Of a stretch of DNA of 64,000 nt, positions 42,733 to 51,600 are shown one piece after another. Position 1 is the stretch's first letter. Each line of letters opens with the position of its first letter. The stretch is from positions 1,922,001 through 1,986,000 of the forward strand of contig JACJXT010000011.1 in NCBI GenBank assembly GCA_020636535.1, in the 5' to 3' direction. The DNA is from Chitinophagales bacterium. GTDB lineage: Bacteria; Bacteroidota; Bacteroidia; Chitinophagales; JADIYW01. A model generated the notes under the pieces. It saw nothing but the letters and a program-made list of their open reading frames with translations, made no database searches and was not told the DNA's origin. The translations under genes and the position numbers were made by a program.

Positions 42733-42816
42733 AAAAAAGATTTATTCTAGTTTTTAAAGTTATATTTAATAAAAAAAGGACTGCTTTCGCAATCCTTTCC
42801 GTAAAGTTCATTGTCT
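42733..42816. repeat. left 84-bp direct repeat (target-site duplication)
   Basis: Identical over 84 bases to 44649-44732 and ending exactly where the inverted repeat of the IS begins. It carries a second copy of the terminator that follows the DUF2147 gene (hairpin and A-run at 42768-42798). Confidence 0.92.
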
Positions 42817-44648
42817 CTCGAGTTTGACACCTTTTCATAAAATATGACTGAGAACGCCTTATTTTATTGAGTTTTGTTTTTATTTTTTCAAATTTGTAGT
42901 GAGCCGATTTTTTTTTGGTTGCTTTTATAATTAGTTTATCCGCTCTATTTTTGCAGTATGTCATTTTTGCGGATAGAGAAAAAATCATCAGGCACGTATT
43001 TGCGTATCTTAGAAAGCTATCGAAATGATGAGGGCAAATCAAAGCACAAAATATTACACACACTTGGCAAAGTAGAAGATTATAAACCAGCCCAATTGCG
43101 AGCCATCGGTATCCAATTATTTGAGTTAGGTGGTGGCGAAGTAAAGGCATTGCTAACTGGCGATTTGTTAGAATTAGGCAGATACAATTATGGCTATCAA
43201 TACCTCTACCAAAAAGTATTACAGCATTATGGTTTGCAAGATGTGTTTCGCAGAATAGCCTCAAAAAACAAACTACAATTTAATTTTTCGGATGCTGTTT
43301 TGTTGATGCTTTTAGAGCGATTACAAGATCCGTGTAGTAAACATCAAAATTATCTACATCAGTCGGAATATCTTAATTTGCCTACTGTTTCGCTACATCA
43401 CTTGTATCGAACTTTAGATAAATTAGCCGACAATCAATCGCTCATTCAACAACAAATTTTCCAAACAGGCAGAGATTTATTTAATCAAAAATTGGATGTT
43501 GTATTTTATGATGTAACCACTTTGTATTTTGAAAGTGAAGTAGAACAACAAGGCAAACTTAGGCAAAAAGGATTTAGTAAAGATGGCAAAATAGGAAACA
43601 CACAAATCTTGTTTTGTATGCTCATAGATACTGATAAAAATCCGATTGGTTATCAAATTTTTGAAGGCAATACCTACGAAGGACATACTTTTGAAAAAGC
43701 ATTAATCGATTTAAAAAAACAATATCAAATAGAAAAAATAATTATGGTAGCAGATAGAGGTATGTTATCGAAACATAACATCGAAATTACCAAAAACAAT
43801 GGCTACGAATTTATACTTGGCGAACGCATCAAAAGTTTACCTAAAACATTACAAACCGAGCTTACCGATTTAGCTTCTTTTACCAAACAATGGATATACC
43901 ATGATACAACTGGCGAAGCCATTGTAATTACATATAAAACCGTAGAACACGATGGTAAAACAATCATCGTAACACACAGCCAAAAACGAGCAAAAAAAGA
44001 CAAACAAGATAGAGAAGACAAAGAAGCTACAGCTAAAATACTATTAAAAAATACAGCTCTAATTACCAAAAAAGCAAGTAGGTTTTATATACAACAAAAC
44101 CCAAAAGGCAGCTATGAACTGAATGAACAAAAACTAATAAACGATGCAAAGTACGATGGCATTTTGGCTATTAGCACCAACAACAAAACCCTTACAGCAA
44201 CACAAGTATTAGAACAATACAAACAACTTTATAAAATAGAACACACCTTTAGAACCTTTAAAGCACACTTAGAAATAAGACCCATGTTTCATTGGACAGA
44301 CAAACGAATTAAAGGACATATTTGTTTATGCTATATCGCTTATACACTATTAAACTACACACTACAAAGAACCAATAAAAGCGGACTAAAACTCACAGAG
44401 AATACGCTAAGAACTACGCTAAATAAAATGCAAGTAAGCTTGTTACAACACAATAAAGAGCAAATCTATGTACGTTCAAGACCAACAGAAAACGAAATTG
44501 CACTTCAAAGAGCAATAGGTTTAATGCCATTACAACCCATCATTCCAAAAGACAAACTAACACTATAAAATCCAATTTGTAGTGAGCCAATCCAATAACA
44601 CTATTGTTGATAATCAATTAATTAACTCAATATCGTGTCAAACTTGAG
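42817..44648. mobile_element. IS1634-type (IS4 superfamily) insertion sequence with long target duplication
   Basis: The 1832-bp element has terminal inverted repeats ctcgagtttgacac (42817-42830) and, at the right, gtgtcaaacttgag (44635-44648), matching at 13 of 14 positions. It contains one intact transposase gene and an internal 15-bp direct repeat, aatttgtagtgagcc, at 42891-42905 and 44574-44588, on each side of that gene. The element is flanked by perfect 84-bp direct repeats. IS1634 and IS1549 are known for target duplications of tens to hundreds of bases, so this fits. Perfect repeats imply a recent insertion. Confidence 0.92.
42958..44568 (+). CDS. IS1634-family DDE transposase
   Basis: The 536-residue protein has the N-terminal DUF-like stretch 'MSFLRIEKKSSGTYLRILES' seen in IS1634 transposases, and a DDE catalytic core: D185 in 'VVFYDVTTLYFES', D266 in 'IMVADRGMLSKHN' and E428 in 'QLYKIEHTFRTFKAHLEIRP', which also contains the Y-x2-(E)-x3-R-type C-terminal signature of the IS4 superfamily. 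Between the second Asp and the Glu lies a Lys-rich insertion (about 343-365). A tatttttg -7-like box sits about 8 bases ahead of the ATG, close to the left end of the element. The frame is intact. Confidence 0.95.
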   Translation: MSFLRIEKKSSGTYLRILESYRNDEGKSKHKILHTLGKVEDYKPAQLRAIGIQLFELGGGEVKALLTGDLLELGRYNYGYQYLYQKVLQHYGLQDVFRRIASKNKLQFNFSDAVLLMLLERLQDPCSKHQNYLHQSEYLNLPTVSLHHLYRTLDKLADNQSLIQQQIFQTGRDLFNQKLDVVFYDVTTLYFESEVEQQGKLRQKGFSKDGKIGNTQILFCMLIDTDKNPIGYQIFEGNTYEGHTFEKALIDLKKQYQIEKIIMVADRGMLSKHNIEITKNNGYEFILGERIKSLPKTLQTELTDLASFTKQWIYHDTTGEAIVITYKTVEHDGKTIIVTHSQKRAKKDKQDREDKEATAKILLKNTALITKKASRFYIQQNPKGSYELNEQKLINDAKYDGILAISTNNKTLTATQVLEQYKQLYKIEHTFRTFKAHLEIRPMFHWTDKRIKGHICLCYIAYTLLNYTLQRTNKSGLKLTENTLRTTLNKMQVSLLQHNKEQIYVRSRPTENEIALQRAIGLMPLQPIIPKDKLTL

Positions 44649-44732
44649 AAAAAAGATTTATTCTAGTTTTTAAAGTTATATTTAATAAAAAAAGGACTGC
44701 TTTCGCAATCCTTTCCGTAAAGTTCATTGTCT
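44649..44732. repeat. right 84-bp direct repeat (target-site duplication)
   Basis: Right copy of the duplicated target, offset from the left copy by exactly 1916 bases. It begins directly after the right inverted repeat of the IS. Its right edge lies nine bases from the stop of the DUF2147 gene. Confidence 0.92.
44684..44714 (-). terminator. terminator of the DUF2147 gene
   Basis: On the minus strand aaaggattgc / gcagtccttt forms a 10-bp stem with one G-U pair and a GAAA tetraloop, followed by a run of T. It lies within the duplicated 84 bp, so an identical copy exists at 42768-42798. Confidence 0.88.
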
Positions 44733-44741
44733 AATCAACAA

Positions 44742-45182
44742 TTACTCAGACACTCTCGTCCAAGTATCTTTTTTACCTAAAAATTTGGCACTACATAAAA
44801 ATCCTTTTAAGTAAAGTGTACCATCTTCGTTAAGTGTTATCTTACCACAGTATGTTTTTCCATCTTTATATACTTTGCCATCTTCGTAATAACCTGTTTC
44901 TGGATTGTATTTAAAATTCCACAAAATTTTTAATCCTTTTACAGGAACATTTCTTTTTGCAGGATCTGGATTTACAATATCTGTTTTAGGTTTTCCATTA
45001 GCATCATTTGGTTCTTTTAACCAAACTACATGACCTTCCAACTCTCCTTTCGAGTTTTTAGTAACCTTAATTTTGTAATCTTTGTCGCCAACCAACCATG
45101 TTCCTAAAACATTAGGTTCAGCAGCTCTTACAGCTATGCTCATAGCAAAAACAGCAATAAATGCCAATATTCCTTTTTTCAT
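44742..45182 (-). CDS. exported DUF2147 protein
   Basis: The 146-residue protein has a signal peptide (about 1-20, 'MSIAVRAAEPN') and a DUF2147 domain: 'GTWLVGDKDYKIKVTKN', 'GHVVWLKEPNDANGKPKTD', 'ILWNFKYNPETGYYEDGKVY' and 'GTLYLKGFLCSAKFLGKKDTW'. The conserved W-x-L-x-P-x-D-x-x-G-x-x-x-x-D pattern is complete. The domain is a small lipocalin-like beta-barrel of unknown ligand. Its 3' end is intact despite the IS insertion, because the target duplication preserved the terminator. Confidence 0.92.
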   Translation of the reverse strand: MKKGILAFIAVFAMSIAVRAAEPNVLGTWLVGDKDYKIKVTKNSKGELEGHVVWLKEPNDANGKPKTDIVNPDPAKRNVPVKGLKILWNFKYNPETGYYEDGKVYKDGKTYCGKITLNEDGTLYLKGFLCSAKFLGKKDTWTRVSE

Positions 45183-45232
45183 TTTCTAAACTTTTTTTAT
45201 TAAAAATAATATTTTACAATTACATACACAAA

Positions 45233-45667
45233 TTATATGCCAAAGCTTTTCCTTTTTAATTTAAAAAAAGATTGCAACAAATCAGTACAGTGATTAATCA
45301 TTTCTAAATTGTTTATCTGCACCAATGATTTTATAGCTTGATTTTTGCTATTGTCTTTTGTAGCATAAATTACTTTAGAAAGCTGTGCATGAATTATTGC
45401 ACCACTACACATCATACATGGTTCTAGAGTAACATACATAGTACAATTAGTCAAATACTTACTTTGTAAATAGTTGCTGGCTGCTGTAATAGCTAAAATT
45501 TCTGCGTGTGCTGTAGCGTCTTGTAATAATTCTACTTGATTATATCCTTTTCCTATTATTTTTTGATTAGATACAACGACTGCTCCAATAGGAACTTCAT
45601 TGTTTTCATAAGCTTGTTGAGCCAATTTAAACGCTTGTTGCATGCAATATTTATCGAAGTCTAGCAT
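45233..45667 (-). CDS. tadA: tRNA-specific adenosine deaminase
   Basis: TadA deaminates A34 to inosine in tRNA-Arg. The 144-residue protein has both zinc-binding motifs, 'DATAHAEILAI' (HAE with the proton-shuttling Glu) and 'LEPCMMCSGAIIHAQL' (PCxxC). 'NEVPIGAVVVSNQKIIGKGY' is the conserved first strand pair. Length is a little short of E. coli TadA. Its start region faces the divergent CHAP-protein gene at about 55 bases. Confidence 0.95.
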   Translation of the reverse strand: MLDFDKYCMQQAFKLAQQAYENNEVPIGAVVVSNQKIIGKGYNQVELLQDATAHAEILAITAASNYLQSKYLTNCTMYVTLEPCMMCSGAIIHAQLSKVIYATKDNSKNQAIKSLVQINNLEMINHCTDLLQSFFKLKRKSFGI

Positions 45668-45721
45668 ATTTTTAGTAAGTTAGTGGCATAATTATTGTTC
45701 ATCACAACAAAAATAAGCATT

Positions 45722-46288
45722 ATGAAATATTTGAAAAGCGTAGGATTATTATTTTTTATTTTAGCATTAAGCGTTTCTGGTTACTCACAAAAAATTGGCG
45801 ATGTAATAGACACTTACAATGGTGTTGATGTATATTACAACGGTGTTGATTATTTAAAATCTCAAGGTAGACACTATGCAAAAGATGGCTATTATTATGG
45901 TCAGAAATGGCAATGTGTTGAATTTATTAAACGATATATGTATGATGCACATCAACATAAATTTCCAAATGGAATGGGTCATGCATACTCTTTTATCAGT
46001 TTATTATACAATCAAGGAGAATTGAATAAAGAAAGAGGCATGTATCAATATTATAATGATGATAATGTAAAACCAAAAGTAGATGATATTATGGTTTTTC
46101 CTTATTCTGAGTATGGTCATGTTTGTATTGTTACTAAAGTAACCGATAATAGTGTTGAAGTTATTCAACAAAATATTATTGAAGGAACAAGAGCCACCTA
46201 TCCATTAACTTATAAAAATGGTAGATACTCTGTTGGCGATAATTTTAAACGACCAGCTGGTTGGTTACGCTTGCCAAAGTTTAACTGA
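45722..46288 (+). CDS. exported CHAP-domain amidohydrolase
   Basis: The start at 45722 (MKYLKSVGLLFF...) gives about 188 residues with a clear signal peptide ending 'SVSGYSQK'. The CHAP (NlpC/P60-like cysteine peptidase) domain follows: the catalytic Cys in 'GQKWQCVEFIKRYMYDA', the His in 'EYGHVCIVTKV', and 'VEVIQQNI' with a likely third residue. The closing 'KRPAGWLRLP' is typical of CHAP proteins. It should cleave peptidoglycan peptides or related amides in the periplasm or outside. The last eight bases overlap the convergent inositol-monophosphatase gene. Confidence 0.88.
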   Translation: MKYLKSVGLLFFILALSVSGYSQKIGDVIDTYNGVDVYYNGVDYLKSQGRHYAKDGYYYGQKWQCVEFIKRYMYDAHQHKFPNGMGHAYSFISLLYNQGELNKERGMYQYYNDDNVKPKVDDIMVFPYSEYGHVCIVTKVTDNSVEVIQQNIIEGTRATYPLTYKNGRYSVGDNFKRPAGWLRLPKFN

Positions 46289-47081
46289 TATTAAAATACT
46301 GCTGAATAGTTTGTAACATTGCTTTATCTAGTAATGCATTAGATGCTATAATCGTTTTTCCAAAAAGATAGTTGTCTTTTCCATGAAAGTCTAGCACTTG
46401 TCCGTCTGCTTGTTGTACAATAAATGCACCAGCAGCAACATCCCAAGGTGCTAAACTGTATTCAAAAAAAGCATCAAATCTACCACAAGCAACATAAGCT
46501 AAGTCTACAGCTGCAGCACCTAATCGTCGCATGCCTCTAGTATTTTTCATAAAGTAATAGAGTGTATCCAAGTATGCTTTAGTATGTTGATAATCGTAAT
46601 AAGGAAAACCTGTAGCAATTAAACTATCCTGTAGATTTTTAGTATTACTTACTTTTATTATTTGTTGATTACAGTAGGCGTTATCATCTGTTATAGCATA
46701 AAAACATTCATTTCTATTGACTTCTAACACAACACCCAATATCGTTTGATTACGATATTGCAATGCTACTGAAACAGCAAACACTGGAATAGCATGTATA
46801 AAATTAGTAGTTCCGTCTAAAGAATCAATAATCCATTTATACTCGCCTTGTTGCTCTGCAATGGTATTTTCTTCGGTAAGAAATGTAGAAGCAGGAATAA
46901 TTTTTTGAAGTCCTTTAACTAAAATCTGTTCTGCTTGTTTATCAACAAAAGTAACCAAACTATTTAAACTCTTGGTTTCAACATCTGTAGCAGTAATATT
47001 ACCAGTTTCCTGTCTAATAAACTGACCAGCATTTTGCACTACTGATAATACATCATATAATATATGTTTTAAATTTATCAT
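46281..47081 (-). CDS. inositol-1-monophosphatase family protein
   Basis: The 266-residue enzyme has the metal-binding motifs of the family: 'TFLTEENT' (EE), 'IIDSLDGTTNFIHAIPVFAV' (DxDGTxNF, here DSLDGTTNF) and 'APWDVAAGAFIVQQADG' (WDxAAG). It hydrolyses inositol-1-phosphate or related sugar phosphates such as PAP or fructose-1,6-bisphosphate. SuhB-like proteins also bind RNA polymerase in E. coli. Its ATG overlaps the stop of rsmI by four bases, so the two are translationally coupled. Confidence 0.93.
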   Translation of the reverse strand: MINLKHILYDVLSVVQNAGQFIRQETGNITATDVETKSLNSLVTFVDKQAEQILVKGLQKIIPASTFLTEENTIAEQQGEYKWIIDSLDGTTNFIHAIPVFAVSVALQYRNQTILGVVLEVNRNECFYAITDDNAYCNQQIIKVSNTKNLQDSLIATGFPYYDYQHTKAYLDTLYYFMKNTRGMRRLGAAAVDLAYVACGRFDAFFEYSLAPWDVAAGAFIVQQADGQVLDFHGKDNYLFGKTIIASNALLDKAMLQTIQQYFNIS

Positions 47082-47746
47082 TTTTTAGGTGTATAAAAAA
47101 GTACTACAAATTCTCCTTTAGGTTGATGTTCTTGAAAATGATTCCATACTTCGTCAATTGTTCCAGAGATATGTTCTTCAAACTTCTTAGTAATCTCTCG
47201 ACTAATACTTACTTGCGTATTTTCGTATAAATACTGCGTAGCTTCTTCTAGTAATTTTATAATTCTATAAGGCGATTCGTACAATATAATTGTTCTACTC
47301 TCCTGTTGTAATTCTAGCCATTTTTTTTGTCTTCCTTTTTTATGAGGTAAAAATCCTTCAAATACAAAAGCATCACTAGGAAAACCAGATTGTACCAATG
47401 CAGGAACAAATGCTGTAGCACCAGGCAAACATTCTATTGCAATATTATTTTGTTTACAAGCACGAACCAACAAAAATCCAGGATCAGAAATACTTGGAGT
47501 TCCTGCATCACTAATTAATGCCATCGTTGTACCTTGCTGAAGTTGATGAATAATACTTTCTACTATTTTATGTTCATTGTCTTTATGATATGGTTTTAAG
47601 CTTGTAGTAATTAAATAGTGATTAAGTAACACCTTTGAGGTCCTTGTATCTTCTGCCAAAATTATATCTACAGATTTTAACACATTAATTGCTCTAAGCG
47701 TAATATCTTCGAGATTACCTATTGGCGTTGGTACAATATAAAGCAT
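47078..47746 (-). CDS. rsmI: 16S rRNA (cytidine(1402)-2'-O)-methyltransferase
   Basis: RsmI methylates C1402 in the ribosomal decoding centre with SAM. The 222-residue protein is a tetrapyrrole-methylase fold: 'IVPTPIGNLEDITLRAINVL', 'ILAEDTRTSKVLLNHY', 'MALISDAGTPSISDPGFLLV' and 'LPGATAFVPALV' are standard. The C-terminal extension of the longer E. coli enzyme is missing. Short forms are normal in Bacteroidetes as far as I recall. Divergent to the HdeD-like gene, with about 170 bases between. Confidence 0.94.
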   Translation of the reverse strand: MLYIVPTPIGNLEDITLRAINVLKSVDIILAEDTRTSKVLLNHYLITTSLKPYHKDNEHKIVESIIHQLQQGTTMALISDAGTPSISDPGFLLVRACKQNNIAIECLPGATAFVPALVQSGFPSDAFVFEGFLPHKKGRQKKWLELQQESRTIILYESPYRIIKLLEEATQYLYENTQVSISREITKKFEEHISGTIDEVWNHFQEHQPKGEFVVLFYTPKK

Positions 47747-47917
47747 AGGATAAAGGTATAATTTTATTTTTTTCTAGTTGATAATATTTACTAGCAACAC
47801 AAAAAAACATTATACAGTTAGTTATATTTAACAAAGTTAATGTTAATAAGTTTTTCATTTTTAATGTTGCACATATATAATAATATACTTATATTTAGTT
47901 ATTAAATTAACTTCATT

Positions 47918-48481
47918 ATGGAAAATAACATTTTTAGAACAGTAAGAAATGCAATTAAACACTGGTACTTATTCTTATTAATTGGATTAATATTTATAAT
48001 AACAGGTGTTTATACTTTTACAAAACCTCTAGAAGCTTATATTACACTAAGCATAATCTTTAGTATCTCCTTTTTAGTATCTGGTATTTCAGAAATTGCC
48101 TTTGCTATTACCAACAAAAACGAAATTCACAATTGGGGTTGGTCACTAGTATTTGGTATACTTACATTTATTGTTGGTATTATGCTAATTATGAATCCAG
48201 CAATATCAATTACAACACTACCATTTTATGTTGGTTTTTTAGTAATGTTTAGAGCCATTAATGCTATTAGCTATGCTATCGACTTAAAATCTTATGGTGT
48301 TTTAGATTGGGGAAATTTACTAGTACTAGGAATATTAGGACTATTATTTGCCTTTATTTTACTTTGGAATCCATTATTTGCTGGATTATCAATAGTAGTT
48401 TGGACTGCCATAGCATTTATAACAATTGGAGTATATAATGTATATCTTTCCTTGAAAATGAAGAAGTTAAAGAACAACTAA
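47918..48481 (+). CDS. HdeD-like membrane protein (DUF308)
   Basis: The 187-residue inner-membrane protein has six hydrophobic helices in three pairs, with repeated 'G...(I/L)...P' turns: 'LIGLIFIITGVYTFTKPLEA', 'LVFGILTFIVGIMLIMNPAI' and 'LVLGILGLLFAFILLWNPLF'. This threefold DUF308 pattern is that of HdeD, linked in enterobacteria to acid resistance; the role in Bacteroidetes is unknown. Upstream, TTG at about 47867 is followed after 20 bases by tatattta, close to the phylum promoter consensus. A terminator follows the gene. Confidence 0.9.
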   Translation: MENNIFRTVRNAIKHWYLFLLIGLIFIITGVYTFTKPLEAYITLSIIFSISFLVSGISEIAFAITNKNEIHNWGWSLVFGILTFIVGIMLIMNPAISITTLPFYVGFLVMFRAINAISYAIDLKSYGVLDWGNLLVLGILGLLFAFILLWNPLFAGLSIVVWTAIAFITIGVYNVYLSLKMKKLKNN

Positions 48482-48518
48482 CAAAATTTACTTTAATAAT
48501 ACTAAATTATAATTACAG

Positions 48519-48548
48519 TGGTACTCAAAATTGAGTACCATTTTTATT
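48519..48548 (+). terminator. rho-independent terminator after HdeD-like gene
   Basis: Perfect 10-bp stem tggtactcaa / ttgagtacca with a two-base loop, followed directly by a T-rich run (tttttatt). It lies 37 bases after the stop codon. Confidence 0.9.
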
Positions 48549-48668
48549 ATCTTAAGTTAACAAATTCAAATAAGATTCTTTCATTTATGATTTTTTTAAG
48601 CTTTGTACTTTACTAAACTCAACACAAAAGATTAAGTTTAGGTGAAATAAAAATGAAACTATAAGCTT

Positions 48669-51600
48669 ATGAGAAAATATTTACTGTTAACTTTATTATT
48701 AACTACTCTTTTTAATAATATATTTGCACAATCTCCAGGTGGCATTTCAACTAATTTAGTATCATGGTATAAGGCAAATACAGGAGTTACAACTTCTGGA
48801 GCTACTGTAACACAATGGAATGACCAAATAGGTAGTTTTCATCTAGTTCGTAATGCAAGTAGTACGCCAACCTATATAACATCTGGTAGCCAACTATTAA
48901 ATTATAATCCGTGTATAATGTTTGATAATACTGCAGCTATAAGTCAGTATTTGTATAATTTAAGTACATATTGGGCTGCTGCAACTAGCCCTTATACTAT
49001 TATATCTGTAGCAAAAGATATGGAAACAACTAATTTAGGCAGAACTAGATCAAGTGTTAGTATGGGAACTGGTGTATGGACTGGTATAGTTCCAGATTTT
49101 TCTCTTGTAACAAATGGAACTAGTCCAACTGGTTGGAGTCCATATATTTGGAATTCAACACCAACTAATTATGCAGGAGATAGTGCCATTTTGTATAATG
49201 GAAATTTTGGGGGAAGCAATCAACAACCACAAATATTTGGTTTAAGTACCTCTAATGGAGGTAGCAATAATGTATATAGCTATGTTGATGGTTTTAATAA
49301 ACAAACTAATTTAGATGCTAATAGTACCCAAGACCCATATTATAGACAAAAATTTTATGTTGGATGTGCTAATAATAATACTGAACTATGGAAAGGTGCA
49401 GTAAGTGAAGCAATTATATACAACAAAAAACTCACAGATGCCGAAATGCTAAAAGTAAATACTTATTTGGCACTTAAGTACGGTATTACTTTAGACCAAA
49501 GAAGAACAAATAACTATACCGCAAGTAGTGGAACAGTTATCTATAATGCCTCATCTTTTGGAGCTTACAATCATGATATAGCTGGTATTGGTAAGGACAA
49601 TGGTTCTGGTTTATTACAATTAAAATCTACAAGTGTAAATGAAGATGCTAAAGTTACAATTGAGGCAAATACAGCCAATGTAACAGATTTAGAATTTCTT
49701 GTGTGGGCAAATAATGACTTAAATTACAGTCCAAGCGAAAGATTAGACATTCCTGCTAGTACTGGAATTACCAATCCAATACGACTAGGTAGAATTTGGC
49801 ATGTACAAGAAACTGGAGATGTTGGCAATGTAACACTTGATTTCAATATCAAAGACATGGCATTTATAACAAGTGCTGGTTTTAAATTATTAGTTAGAAA
49901 CGGTAGCGATGTAATGAGTGGTGCTACAATATCTAGCATTACGCCAACCATTATTGGTGATACTATTGTACGTTTTACTAATGTTCCTTTTGCTAACGAT
50001 GATTATTTTACTTTATTAGGTTCTACTATTGTTGCACCAGGCGATGTTGCAAGCAATCTAAAATTATGGTACAAAGCCAATGATGGCATTTTATCTGGAG
50101 ATGGTACAGCTGTAAGCCAATGGAATAATTCACTCAATGGTTCTACTTATCATGTTACTCAATCTACAGCTACAAACAGACCTTTGTTTTATAGTACATC
50201 AGCTAACCAGCAAATTAATTATAATCCTTCATTGCGTTTTGATGGTTCAAATGATTTTTTGGTAAATACATCAAGGTTCATGTCTTACAATGCAGAATAT
50301 GCTTTTTTTATCGTAGCAATAGATAGTGCAGAAGATGAATACTATAGATCCTTTTTTAGTGCCCAATCAGTAGAAGATTATTTTTCGTTAAATAAAAATA
50401 CAACCCTATCAAGTTTTAATTCAATTATTCCTTATGCCCTTTTAGGATATGCTAATTATTTTGGTTCTTTTGGAAAAGGGACAACTTATAGTCCTTATAC
50501 AGGTGCTTATTGGAATGGCTCTAATTTTACAAGAGATGCCACAGTAAAAAAAGCTCAAGCTCAAGTTGTTGGTATGCGTTCTGTTAATAATATAGCAAGT
50601 GATAAATTGATTACCTATGTAGATGGCTATAAAGATGGTCCTAATTACGAACCTAATTGGACTTATATTAATAGAGATGCATCTTCTTCTAGCCGTTCCT
50701 ATCATTTTGCTATGTTTAAAATAGGTGCTAATGGAGATGCCTCTGCAAATCACGAGTTTTGGCGTGGCAATTATGCAGAATTTATTGCTTATGATAGAAA
50801 TATTACTGATGCAGAAGCTAATAAAATTCAATCTTATTTAGGAATTAAATATGGTATTACACTAGGACAAGGTAATGGTTATGTTGGTAGAAACGGAAAT
50901 AATTTTAATTATGTAAATAGTAGCGGTACAACAATATGGAATGGAACAACTAATACAGCTTATGGCTATGATATTTTTGGTATTGGTAGAGATGACAATC
51001 AAGCACTCAATCAAAAACAATCAAAAAGTATAAATGGTGGTTTTCAACCTGCTATTAGTTTAAATAATGGTCTCGCTACTAATAATGTAAGTAATGCTAA
51101 TACATTTTCAGCAGATGCAAGTTATTTAATTGCTGGTCATAATGGTTTAACTACTAATTACGATGTTTCATACACACCAATTACATTTAGCTCTGCTCCA
51201 TGTATGTACATTATGAACAGAATTTGGAAAGTGCAAGAAACAGGTACGGTCGGAAATGTAACGGTTACTATTCCAATTATTACACCAGCGGCAGCAACTA
51301 CAACATATATGGTAGTTAATAATAGTGCTTCCTTTGGTGCAGGTACTTCCGAAATTTTAATGACCGATGATGGAAATGGCAACCTTACGGCACAAGTAGA
51401 TTTTACAAGCGGACAATATTTTACCTTTGTACAACCTGTAACAGCACCAGGTGGTGTTACAGCCAATTTAAAAGTATGGTACAAAACAAATGATGGTGTT
51501 CTGTCTGGAGATGGTTCTACTGTTACTACTTGGACAAATTCTGCTACGGGAAGTTCTTATAATGTAACTCAAGCTACTGCAGCTTATAAACCAAAATTTT

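Noticed and set aside
42731..43264. Minus-strand frame of 177 codons over the IS left end
   Set aside because: It crosses the target duplication, the inverted repeat and the transposase start in antisense, so it is a chance frame.
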